Shown here: positions 8,425 to 15,119 of the stretch, piece by piece
Numbering within the stretch: the stretch's first letter is position 1
Layout: each line of letters opens with the position of its first letter
Source: JAEZRQ01 sp049294415
Lineage (GTDB): Bacteria > Patescibacteriota > Patescibacteriia > Patescibacteriales > UBA12465
Direction of reading: 5' to 3'
Length of the DNA: 24,874 bases
Assembly: GCA_049294415.1 (NCBI GenBank)
Contig: JBAQCS010000036.1
Span: forward strand, 1 to 24,874
The notes under the pieces: generated by a model
Told to the model about the DNA's origin: nothing
Database searches by the model: none
Seen by the model: the letters and a program-made list of their open reading frames with translations, nothing else
Program-made: the position numbers and the translations under genes

Positions 8425-9624
8425 ATGATTACTGATAAAGATAAAATTAAAGCCGTTTTAGATAGAGGGGTAATTGTGAATATGTTACCTTCTAAAGAAG
8501 AATTTTTAGAAGCTTTGAGTGCTAGAAAATTACGTTTTTATATTGGAGCTGATCCAACTTCTACCGCTTTACATTTAAGTCATGGTAAAAATTACATGCT
8601 GCTTGAAGAATTCAGACAACTGGGTCATGAAGTTATTGTTTTGATTGGTGATTTTACAGCTCGTATCGGTGATCCTAGCGAAAGGGGTTCTGCTAGAAAG
8701 CAATTAACTAGAGAAGAAGTTCTAGTTAATGTGGAAAGTTGGTTAGAACAAATTAAACCATTGATGAATTTTAGTGATCCAGTTAATCCACCTAAAATCA
8801 TGTATAACCATGATTGGTTAGCTAAGTTAACCATGGAAGATGTAATTAATTTAGCATCGAATGTCACCGTTCAGCAGTTACTTGAAAGAGATATGTTTGA
8901 AAAGAGAATGACTGAAAATAAGCCTATTTTCTTGCATGAATTTATGTATCCTTTAATGCAAGGATATGACAGTGTGGCCATGGATGTGGATGTTGAATTA
9001 TGTGGCACCGATCAAATCTTTAATGCTTTAATGGGTCGCACCTTAATTAAGAAATTTAAGAATAAAGATAAATTTGTAGTAGCCGTTAATTTAATGGAAA
9101 ACCCTAAGACCGGAGAACTTATGTCTAAGAGTCGTGGTACTGGTATTTTTCTTAATGCTACCGCTGAAGATATGTTTGCTGGTGTGATGGCACAACCAGA
9201 TGAAATGATTAAAATATTTTTAATCAATAATACTAGAATGCCACTAGCCGAAATTGAAGAATTATTATCAGCTGCTAATCCACGTGATGCTAAAATGAAA
9301 ACTGCTTATGAGATAACTAAGATTTTTCACGGCGAGGAGTTGGCTCAAGTAGCTTCTGATGCTTTTGTTCAAAAATTTCAGAAGCGTGAAACGCCAGACG
9401 AAATGCCAATTATTACTTTAACTAAGTCAGAATTATCATTACTAGAAATAGTAAAACAATGTTTACCAGAAACTAGTAATAGTGAACTTAAGAGATTAAT
9501 AGTTCAGGGCGGGGTTAAGTTGGATAATCAAACCAAAAATAACTCAGAGGAAATAATTATAATCCCGACTGCTGGTTTAGTGGTTAAAGCTGGAAAAAGA
9601 AGTTGGTTTAAAGTTACTGAATAA
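8425..9624 (+). CDS. tyrS: Tyrosine--tRNA ligase
   Basis: Class I enzyme that charges tRNA-Tyr with tyrosine. The HIGH-type signature is HLSHG (50-54), preceded by YIGADPT. Tyrosine-site and helix motifs follow, including LMQGYDS and CGTDQ. The KMSKS loop appears as LMSKS (232-236). An S4 RNA-binding domain follows from about 333 and carries LKRLIVQGGVKLD. The length (399) is typical. It lies between glyQS and an unrecognised gene with gaps of 3 and 4 bases, so one transcript is likely. No SD precedes the ATG. Confidence 0.97.
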   Translation: MITDKDKIKAVLDRGVIVNMLPSKEEFLEALSARKLRFYIGADPTSTALHLSHGKNYMLLEEFRQLGHEVIVLIGDFTARIGDPSERGSARKQLTREEVLVNVESWLEQIKPLMNFSDPVNPPKIMYNHDWLAKLTMEDVINLASNVTVQQLLERDMFEKRMTENKPIFLHEFMYPLMQGYDSVAMDVDVELCGTDQIFNALMGRTLIKKFKNKDKFVVAVNLMENPKTGELMSKSRGTGIFLNATAEDMFAGVMAQPDEMIKIFLINNTRMPLAEIEELLSAANPRDAKMKTAYEITKIFHGEELAQVASDAFVQKFQKRETPDEMPIITLTKSELSLLEIVKQCLPETSNSELKRLIVQGGVKLDNQTKNNSEEIIIIPTAGLVVKAGKRSWFKVTE

Positions 9625-9628
9625 AACT

Positions 9629-10342
9629 ATGCAATTAACTTTCAAAATAGATAGGCAATATGACAAGGAAATGATCCTTGAATTTATGCCTAAAAAGAGT
9701 AGAAAATATAAAGAAAATTTGTCTGATTTATTGCGTATAGATTCTGAAGATTTAAATAAACTATTAAAAAATAATAACGCTAAGTTAGATAAAGTTTTAG
9801 AAATAGCTATTGCTGATAAGTATAAAAAATTATTACCATTTTTAAAAAATTCAGTTTATGATTATCAAAAATCATGGAATAAAATTAATAATAGTTTTTC
9901 TAAATTAGTTGAAATTAAAACAGGGTATAGCTGGAAATACAAAAAATATTATTGCGTAGTCAGTGCCTATCATGAAGGTATTAGTAGCTGGGGGAAAAAT
10001 ATTATTGCTAGACGCTGGTCTATTAATGCTGACACGCAAAGAAAAGTTACTGCCCATGAATTAGTCTTGTCTCATTTTTGGACAATGTTGGAAGATAATA
10101 AAATATCTAAGAATTGGTCTGATGATAAAAAATGGCAGTATTCTGAAATATTTGCTTGGTGTTTGTTAGGGTTGGATGAAGATTTTTATAAATTTTGGCC
10201 ATGGTTATTAAAAGAACATCTTTTTCCAGAAAATCATGAATATCCAGATATTATACCGTTACAGAATAAACTAAAAAAACTATATTTTAGATATAAAAAT
10301 TTTCCTGATTTTTTTGAAAAAGCAATTAATTTAGATAAATAA
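9629..10342 (+). CDS. Unrecognised soluble protein with an HE-type helix
   Basis: A 237-residue, lysine- and tryptophan-rich protein with no signal peptide or membrane segment. The first 90 residues look helical and charged. The middle contains HELVLSHFW (H143, E144, H149). This recalls the metal helix of gluzincin peptidases, but the spacing is not the HExxH consensus, and a glutamate in EIFAW follows about 30 residues later. A degenerate or divergent metallopeptidase fold is possible but not shown. It starts 4 bases after tyrS and ends the operon. Confidence 0.8.
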   Translation: MQLTFKIDRQYDKEMILEFMPKKSRKYKENLSDLLRIDSEDLNKLLKNNNAKLDKVLEIAIADKYKKLLPFLKNSVYDYQKSWNKINNSFSKLVEIKTGYSWKYKKYYCVVSAYHEGISSWGKNIIARRWSINADTQRKVTAHELVLSHFWTMLEDNKISKNWSDDKKWQYSEIFAWCLLGLDEDFYKFWPWLLKEHLFPENHEYPDIIPLQNKLKKLYFRYKNFPDFFEKAINLDK

Positions 10343-10369
10343 AAAAAGGCATATAATATATACGCCTTT
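10341..10369 (-). terminator. Terminator of the RiPP operon (minus strand)
   Basis: AAAGGC/GCCTTT arms (10345-10350, 10364-10369) continue with a TATA pair inside the hairpin. Read on the minus strand, the stem is followed by a run of seven T. It lies 22 bases past the maturase stop. On the plus strand there is no T run. Confidence 0.75.
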
Positions 10370-10390
10370 AGTGACAAAGATTAATTATAG

Positions 10391-11794
10391 CTACATACCA
10401 TTTTGTTTTGCGAAATCGTTTATTAGCCATTCTACTGTTTTTTTTGAATGCTGACAAAATATTTCATCAATTGCCCAAATATTACCATTTCTTATTTCTG
10501 CTCGACATGGGCAACCTCCGCCGCATAAACCTAAAGCTACACAATCGTAACATTGAGGCATAGATAGAGGAGATCGCCCCGACCACTCAATAAATGTTTT
10601 GTTTTCGTGTGGAGAGAAATTTTTTGTATTTCTAAAAAAATGTTTTTTTGAGCTCATAAAAGCTTGGCATGGTCCAATCTGACCATCTGGTAGTGCAACA
10701 AATTGTCTGCCGCAGGCCGCACAGTCAGTAGGGTAAACCTTTTTATTTATGAAGAATTCAACTTTTCTCATTACTCTGTCTTCATAAATTCCTTTTTCTC
10801 TTAAGTATTCAAAACATTTGATAATCTCATCGGATGCTTTCTTGGCATAATCAATAGTGGCAACTATATTATTTTCACCATCCATTAAAATATTATACCC
10901 AAGACTTGTTACGGAAAATTTTTCTATAACATATTTTGTGTTTTCCAATAAGCTATTAACATTATGATCACCTATAGTAAAAGATATACCGATGTCTTTT
11001 ACTCCAGCTTCAATAAGATTTTGATAGCCACGAAATATGGCATCAAAAGTTCCTTTTCCAGATAAAAATTTTCTACAGGAATTATTACATTCAGGATTAC
11101 CATCGACAGAAATGCCAACTTTTACATCATTTATTTTTATAAAGTTGGCAACTTCTTTTGTTATAAGCGATCCATTTGTAATTATGCTGATGTCTATATT
11201 TTCTGGCAGAATATTTTCTTTTTTAAGCTTTTGTATATATAGAACAGCTTTTTCAAAAACATCCTTGTTTAGCAATGGTTCGCCACCATAGAAAAGGATA
11301 GATTTGTTTTTGGATTTTGTCTTATTGCTCCAATTAACAAAATTATCAATTCTTTTTTTAGCCATGCTTTCTGTCATGTATGAAAACTTATAATCTTTTG
11401 GCATGGCGTTTTCAATGTAGCAATAAGTACAAGCGTAGTTGCATTCATCTGTAAGGATTAAATACATTAAGTTAATGGCAGGGCCTGGTAGGTTTTCGTC
11501 TCGATACCTTTTTATTTCTTCGTTTTCATCATACTGTATAGGCACGAGCATTTTATTTTTAATCAATAGATTAACACTTCTGTTGAAAATTGCTTTTTCT
11601 TCTTTTGTTAATTCAAATTGATCATAAATAGATTTAATCGATTTACCGTATTTAAAGTTTTCTATAATGTCATTTAAATCTTCCATAAGGAAAACCATTT
11701 CCATATTCAATGAATGGAATAAAATACTTTGGTTGTTGTCCCTCTGCATTTTATGACATAACTTTGAAAACCTTAGAGGTTCAGTTGTTTTCAT
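10391..11794 (-). CDS. Radical SAM/SPASM peptide maturase
   Basis: A 467-residue enzyme. The N-terminal 90 residues resemble the small helical lead domain of RiPP maturases (HSLNMEMVFL). The radical SAM core has CNYACTYC (Cys118, 122, 125) for the SAM-binding 4Fe-4S cluster, GGEP (170-173) and SVDG. The SPASM domain has Cys358, 361, 376, 415, 418, 424, 428, 430 and 447, including CGGGCPC, enough for two auxiliary clusters. The family modifies ribosomal peptides, often forming thioether or C-C crosslinks; the substrate here is inferred to be the adjacent Cys-rich peptide. The frame extends back to an ATG at 11854, but those 20 codons cross a perfect hairpin, so I prefer the ATG at 11794. Neither start has an SD. 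No exporter or peptidase gene is adjacent. Confidence 0.9.
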   Translation of the reverse strand: MKTTEPLRFSKLCHKMQRDNNQSILFHSLNMEMVFLMEDLNDIIENFKYGKSIKSIYDQFELTKEEKAIFNRSVNLLIKNKMLVPIQYDENEEIKRYRDENLPGPAINLMYLILTDECNYACTYCYIENAMPKDYKFSYMTESMAKKRIDNFVNWSNKTKSKNKSILFYGGEPLLNKDVFEKAVLYIQKLKKENILPENIDISIITNGSLITKEVANFIKINDVKVGISVDGNPECNNSCRKFLSGKGTFDAIFRGYQNLIEAGVKDIGISFTIGDHNVNSLLENTKYVIEKFSVTSLGYNILMDGENNIVATIDYAKKASDEIIKCFEYLREKGIYEDRVMRKVEFFINKKVYPTDCAACGRQFVALPDGQIGPCQAFMSSKKHFFRNTKNFSPHENKTFIEWSGRSPLSMPQCYDCVALGLCGGGCPCRAEIRNGNIWAIDEIFCQHSKKTVEWLINDFAKQNGM

Positions 11795-11824
11795 TTTTAA
11801 TTTTTTTTGTGAATAGTGAAAATA

Positions 11825-11852
11825 GGGCTTATCATTTTTGGATGATAAGCCC
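11825..11852 (-). terminator. Intergenic hairpin between RiPP precursor and maturase
   Basis: A perfect 11-bp stem (11825-11835 with 11842-11852, six-base loop) starts 15 bases past the precursor stop, counted on the minus strand. It is followed by a weak TATTTT run. Such a leaky terminator or RNA-stabilising hairpin is common where a precursor must be made in excess over its enzyme. Confidence 0.7.
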
Positions 11853-11866
11853 ATGGTTAGAAAAAA

Positions 11867-12022
11867 TTAGTAGCCATCAGTGCAACTGCATTTACAACGG
11901 CAACTTTTAGACCCGTAAGTACTTTGGAGCTTCTTGTCATTTATGTTTCCTTGTACTTTTTGCCTGTCTTCAGTGTTCGGCACTTTAAAACACAATACTC
12001 GTTGTTTTGCATTTTCTTTCAT
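11867..12022 (-). CDS. Putative Cys-rich RiPP precursor peptide (51 aa)
   Basis: A 51-residue peptide beginning MKENAKQRVLCFKVPNTE. A charged leader-like part (about 1-38, one Cys at 11) is followed by a short core, SCRCKCSCTDGY, with four cysteines at every second position (41, 43, 45, 47). The start is set by AAGGAGGT (12028-12035), five bases upstream; the frame is open further upstream, but the promoter excludes that extension. The radical SAM/SPASM gene lies immediately downstream, so the peptide is inferred to be its substrate. I do not recognise the peptide family. A metal-binding small peptide is an alternative. Confidence 0.8.
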   Translation of the reverse strand: MKENAKQRVLCFKVPNTEDRQKVQGNINDKKLQSTYGSKSCRCKCSCTDGY

Positions 12023-12027
12023 GATAT

Positions 12028-12035
12028 ACCTCCTT
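12028..12035 (-). promoter_or_regulatory. Strong Shine-Dalgarno of the RiPP precursor
   Basis: AAGGAGGT on the minus strand lies five bases before the ATG at 12022. It decides the start and is unlike the SD-less starts of most genes in this window. Confidence 0.85.
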
Positions 12036-12068
12036 TCTGTTTTTAATGAGCGTTTATAATGTATTTTA

Positions 12069-12097
12069 GTATTACCAAAATATAGCCATATTGTCAA
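12069..12097 (-). promoter_or_regulatory. Consensus promoter of the RiPP operon
   Basis: On the minus strand: TTGACA (12092-12097), a 17-base spacer and TAATAC (12069-12074). The transcript would start near 12062, about 40 bases before the precursor ATG. Confidence 0.8.
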
Positions 12098-12122
12098 TGG
12101 CATAAGAAATTATTATTGTAAA

Positions 12123-12146
12123 AACAATTAAGTTAAATTAATTGTT
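12123..12146. repeat. Inverted repeat between divergent promoters
   Basis: Perfect 9-base arms (AACAATTAA at 12123-12131, complement at 12138-12146) around six bases. It lies between the RiPP promoter and the divergent promoter at 12178, so it is a candidate operator. In AT-rich DNA such a repeat can also occur by chance. Confidence 0.4.
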
Positions 12147-12177
12147 AAAATATTATTTTTTTAACATTTTTATATAG

Positions 12178-12206
12178 TTGTCTTCATCTTAGTAAAATGC
12201 TATAAT
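12178..12206 (+). promoter_or_regulatory. Promoter of the small membrane protein pair
   Basis: TTGTCT (12178-12183), a 17-base spacer and TATAAT (12201-12206). The leader to the ATG at 12290 is about 77 bases, with no clear SD. Confidence 0.7.
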
Positions 12207-12289
12207 TTACTCATCTTAAATAAAAGTATAAATCAAGCGAGGCGTTTTACTTTTTTTGTTAAAGTTCTCGTCTGCTCATTTTTTAAATT

Positions 12290-12508
12290 ATGCGCGACAC
12301 ATCACATCGCTCAAGTGGTCCAATTTTGATTGGCGCAGCACTGCTAATTTTAATCGCTATCTTCGGTTATTTTGGCTATCAATTAGATCGCCAAGAAAAA
12401 CAATTAAACACACTTCAAACAGCCGTTCTAGACGACGGCGCTAAGATTCAAGAAGTTGTCAATTTTATAAATAATAGTCTTTCCAATGCTCAACAACAAG
12501 CTAAATAA
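12290..12508 (+). CDS. Small single-pass membrane protein, copy 1
   Basis: 72 residues: a short basic N-terminus, a hydrophobic segment (about 11-30), then a Gln-rich amphipathic helix (QEKQLNTLQTAVLDDGAKIQEVVNFINN) that could form a coiled coil. The layout and the FINN motif match the next gene, so the two are tandem paralogues. The function is not recognised. A promoter 84 bases upstream and a shared terminator suggest a two-gene transcript. Confidence 0.75.
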   Translation: MRDTSHRSSGPILIGAALLILIAIFGYFGYQLDRQEKQLNTLQTAVLDDGAKIQEVVNFINNSLSNAQQQAK

Positions 12509-12566
12509 TAATAAGCGCGTGCTAGGAGTAAAAAACAGCTCTAGCCGTAATTTAAATTCTAATAAT

Positions 12567-12809
12567 ATGAGAAGAGAAACAATCGTGCCATTAGTTATCG
12601 GTTTACTTATAGGTGCTTTATTTGTAGTGTTTTTTCAATTCAACAGTCGCTTAAATAACAATGCTTTACGTCTTACTCAACTTGAACAAGCTACAGCTGC
12701 TAACACTAAGAACGTAACTGATGTTATTGCTTTCATTAATAATGCTACTGGTGCTGCTCAAAAGGGAGCTGCTGGAGCACAAACTCCTGCTACTACTCCT
12801 GCTGAATAA
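12567..12809 (+). CDS. Small single-pass membrane protein, copy 2
   Basis: 80 residues: MRRE, a hydrophobic segment (about 5-24), an amphipathic helix ending VTDVIAFINN, and an Ala/Thr/Pro-rich low-complexity tail. It is related to the preceding small protein through the membrane segment, the QL..L pattern and FINN. The frame opens earlier at 12486, overlapping gene 1, but the extra Asn/Ser-rich residues look non-coding, so the ATG directly before the membrane segment is chosen. A 7-bp bulged hairpin lies at 12521-12545 between the two genes. Confidence 0.75.
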   Translation: MRRETIVPLVIGLLIGALFVVFFQFNSRLNNNALRLTQLEQATAANTKNVTDVIAFINNATGAAQKGAAGAQTPATTPAE

Positions 12810-12837
12810 TTACAAAAGTTAGTCGTCTAAAATTAAG

Positions 12838-12872
12838 AACCCTCAATTTTTTTGGTTGAGGGTTTTTATTTT
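12838..12872 (+). terminator. Terminator of the small membrane protein pair
   Basis: A perfect 9-bp stem (12838-12846 with 12856-12864, nine-base loop) followed by T-rich sequence. Its right arm contains the -35 box of the next promoter. Confidence 0.9.
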
Positions 12873-12884
12873 TTAGAGTATAAT
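12856..12884 (+). promoter_or_regulatory. Promoter of the enolase-like gene, embedded in a terminator
   Basis: TTGAGG (12856-12861), a 17-base spacer and TATAAT (12879-12884). The predicted RNA start (about 12891) lies only about 15 bases before the ATG, so the leader is very short and has no SD. Confidence 0.65.
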
Positions 12885-12905
12885 TTAGTCATACTTAACA
12901 ATTAT

Positions 12906-14207
12906 ATGACAGCTAAAATAAAACAAATTATTGCTCGGGAAATTTTGGATAGTAAGGCTTGGCCTACTCTAGAAGCTACTGTAATACTTGATAATGGCTT
13001 AAGCGCTAGCGCTAGTGTGCCGGCCGGTTCGTCTCTAAGTAATTTAGAAGCTAAAGAGTTAAGAGACTTGGATCATAAGCGTTATTTTGGACAAGGAGTA
13101 CTCCAAGCTATTATTAATATTGAAGAAAAAATTGCTCCAGCCTTAATCGGAAAATCACCTTTAAAACAGGTGGAAATTGATGCCATAATGAAAAAAATAG
13201 ACGGCACTACTGATAAGGCTTTATTAGGTGCTAATGCTATCTTGGCTGTTTCTTTAGCAGTGGCTCGTGTGGCAGCCTTAGCCTCTAAAAAATCACTCCA
13301 TGTTTATTTAAACGAAACTTTTTTTGATGGTATAAAAATGAAAATACCAGCTCCAATTTTTACGATGTTTAATGGTGGTTGTCACGCTGATACTAATTTA
13401 GATTTTCAAGAATATTTATTACTTATTAATTCCAGAGCTTTACGTTTCTCTGGTACTAAAAAACCATACGCTAAAATGTTGCAAGCTGGGACAGAGATTT
13501 ATCATTCTCTTGGCGAATTGCTTGGCGCGGCTGGTTACGATACTGATACTGGTTCTGAAGGTGGTTATGCTCCAGATATGGACTCTAGTATTCAAGCATT
13601 AGAATTAATAATGGCTGCTAGCTTGAAACAGGGTTATGAAATGGGGCAAGAGACTAATTTAGGAATTGATATTGGTTCATCAGCTCTTTATAATTTAGAA
13701 AATAAACAATATATTTTTTCTTTAGACAGTAATCATTTTTCTTCGGCTAATTTAATTGGTTTGTATAATGACTGGTTGAGCCGTTTTCCTCTAACTTATT
13801 TAGAGGATCCTGTAGCTCCTGACGATATAGTAGCTTGGCAAGAAATTTCTCAAGAACTTGGTCATAAATTAATTTTAGCTGGTGATGATTTTTTTGCTAC
13901 TAATACTGATAACTTAAGACCAGCTTTAAAAGATTCTCTAGCTAATGCCATTGTAATTATTCCGGCTGCTGTTGGCACGTTGACAGAAGCCATAGAATGC
14001 CTTAAATTAGCCAGACGGCATAACTACCAAATAGTTGTTAGCCATCGTAGCGGTGAAACCAATGATGACTTCATTGCCGACCTAGCTGTAGCTTCGGCTG
14101 CTGATTATTTTAAAGGCGGGGCACCGGCTCGTGGAGAAAGAGTAGCTAAGTGGAATCGCTTATTATTACTAGAAGATTTACTCTATGGAAAACAAGCTAG
14201 TAGATAA
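12906..14207 (+). CDS. eno: Enolase-like protein lacking the catalytic lysine
   Basis: A 433-residue homologue of phosphopyruvate hydratase, full length for the family. Retained: NGGCHAD (His160), QEY (Glu169), the general-acid Glu218 in SEGGYAP, magnesium ligands Asp255, Glu300 and Asp327, SHRSGET (379-385) and Lys403. Lost: the catalytic base lysine, normally in IK(P/F/V)NQ(I/V)G, where this protein reads VIIPAAVG (Ile352, Ala354, Ala355). The substrate loop, normally SGASTG, is AGSSLS (40-45). Known enolase chemistry needs that lysine to take the proton from 2-phosphoglycerate, so normal activity is doubtful. The frame extends to 12852, but that start lies inside the terminator and upstream of the promoter; ATG 12906 gives a normal N-terminus. 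It overlaps the iPGM-like gene by 23 bases. Confidence 0.9.
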   Translation: MTAKIKQIIAREILDSKAWPTLEATVILDNGLSASASVPAGSSLSNLEAKELRDLDHKRYFGQGVLQAIINIEEKIAPALIGKSPLKQVEIDAIMKKIDGTTDKALLGANAILAVSLAVARVAALASKKSLHVYLNETFFDGIKMKIPAPIFTMFNGGCHADTNLDFQEYLLLINSRALRFSGTKKPYAKMLQAGTEIYHSLGELLGAAGYDTDTGSEGGYAPDMDSSIQALELIMAASLKQGYEMGQETNLGIDIGSSALYNLENKQYIFSLDSNHFSSANLIGLYNDWLSRFPLTYLEDPVAPDDIVAWQEISQELGHKLILAGDDFFATNTDNLRPALKDSLANAIVIIPAAVGTLTEAIECLKLARRHNYQIVVSHRSGETNDDFIADLAVASAADYFKGGAPARGERVAKWNRLLLLEDLLYGKQASR

Positions 14208-15054
14208 CCCTGATAGTTTAGACCAACCAAAAATTGGCCCTCTTCCGGTAGTATTTTTATTAATAGACTCTTGGGGGGTAGGTCAAAATCACCCAGGTAA
14301 TGTTTTTTTTGAATTAAAGTTAAAAAATTTTAGTACCTTAGTTAAAAAATACCCCATTGCTTTATTGAGTGATCACGGTTCAACTAAAGCCGAGAGATAT
14401 AAAGCTATGGGTGGTAATGGTTTATTAACTAAAACTTTGGCCGAGGCGGGACTAACCCAATTACACATTACTGAAAGTGAAAAAGTTATTGATACTTGGT
14501 TTCATTTTAATGGCGAGAGAGATGTTAAGTTAGCTAAAGAGAGTTTGCAAGTTATTTCTTCGGAAGTAGGTGATAGACAGGACAACCCTAAACAAGTAGC
14601 TACAAAAATTACTGACTTAGCATTAAGTGCTATTAAAAAAGATAAGGCTAACGTCTTGTTTGTGAGTTTAGCTAATTTAGATTTAGTAACAGCTACTGGT
14701 AATTTGGAGGCCGCTAAAGAAGCCGCTAAAATACTTGATAAAAATATTGGACGACTAGTTAGTACTGTTTTAAAAAATAAAGGATTACTTATTATTAGTT
14801 CCGCCTACGGTCGCGCAGAATCGATGATTAATATGGCGACTGAATTACCTAATTTAGAAATTAGTGATAATCCGGTCCCATTTTTAATTGTTAGCGCTGA
14901 ATATGAAGGGAAGACTATTGGTTTATCTGATCCCTTAAACAGTGATTTGAGCTTGTTAGCTACGGCCGGCAAGTTAGATGATATTACTCCGACTATTTTA
15001 GATATATTAAATTTAAAAATACCAGATGGTCTTAAGGGAGAAAGCTTAATTTAA
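14185..15054 (+). CDS. Truncated, metal-site-deficient iPGM-like protein
   Basis: 289 residues, related to cofactor-independent phosphoglycerate mutase (alkaline phosphatase superfamily), which is normally about 510. The start matches the family (VVFLLIDSWG with Asp28 for DGWG), but after LLSDHG (60-65) the sequence soon joins the late part (LLTKTLAEAGLTQLHITESEK). The transferase insert, and the segment with the nucleophile serine, are absent. Later motifs are degraded: NPDMVGHTG is NLDLVTATG (His to Ala170), TADHGNAE is SSAYGRAE (Asp to Ala207, His to Tyr208), and the HTxH before NPVPF is gone. Structural landmarks persist: TGNLEAA, DNPVPF, DDITPTILD, GESLI. Mutase activity is therefore very unlikely. 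The open frame argues against a decaying pseudogene. It overlaps the enolase-like gene and shares its terminator. Confidence 0.88.
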   Translation: MENKLVDNPDSLDQPKIGPLPVVFLLIDSWGVGQNHPGNVFFELKLKNFSTLVKKYPIALLSDHGSTKAERYKAMGGNGLLTKTLAEAGLTQLHITESEKVIDTWFHFNGERDVKLAKESLQVISSEVGDRQDNPKQVATKITDLALSAIKKDKANVLFVSLANLDLVTATGNLEAAKEAAKILDKNIGRLVSTVLKNKGLLIISSAYGRAESMINMATELPNLEISDNPVPFLIVSAEYEGKTIGLSDPLNSDLSLLATAGKLDDITPTILDILNLKIPDGLKGESLI

Positions 15055-15071
15055 AAAATATTATAGTAAAT

Positions 15072-15108
15072 AAAAAAAGAACAGTTCGATTAGAACTGTT
15101 CTTTTTTT
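15072..15108. terminator. Bidirectional terminator between convergent genes
   Basis: A perfect 16-bp inverted repeat (15072-15087 with 15093-15108, five-base loop) with A and T runs on opposite arms. It can end both the iPGM-like gene (plus) and the gyrB-PAP2 transcript (minus). Confidence 0.92.
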
Positions 15109-15119
15109 ATAGATTTTTT

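Noticed and set aside
11037..11910. Plus-strand frames opposite the maturase
   Set aside because: They lie antisense to the radical SAM and lead-domain motifs, without promoters.
12256..12444. Frame overlapping the first small membrane protein
   Set aside because: The other frame has a membrane segment and a paralogue next door; this one is Ser/Arg-rich with no support.
14185..15054. iPGM-like gene as a simple frameshifted pseudogene
   Set aside because: The frame is continuous, the missing domain is cleanly absent, and C-terminal structural motifs are preserved.
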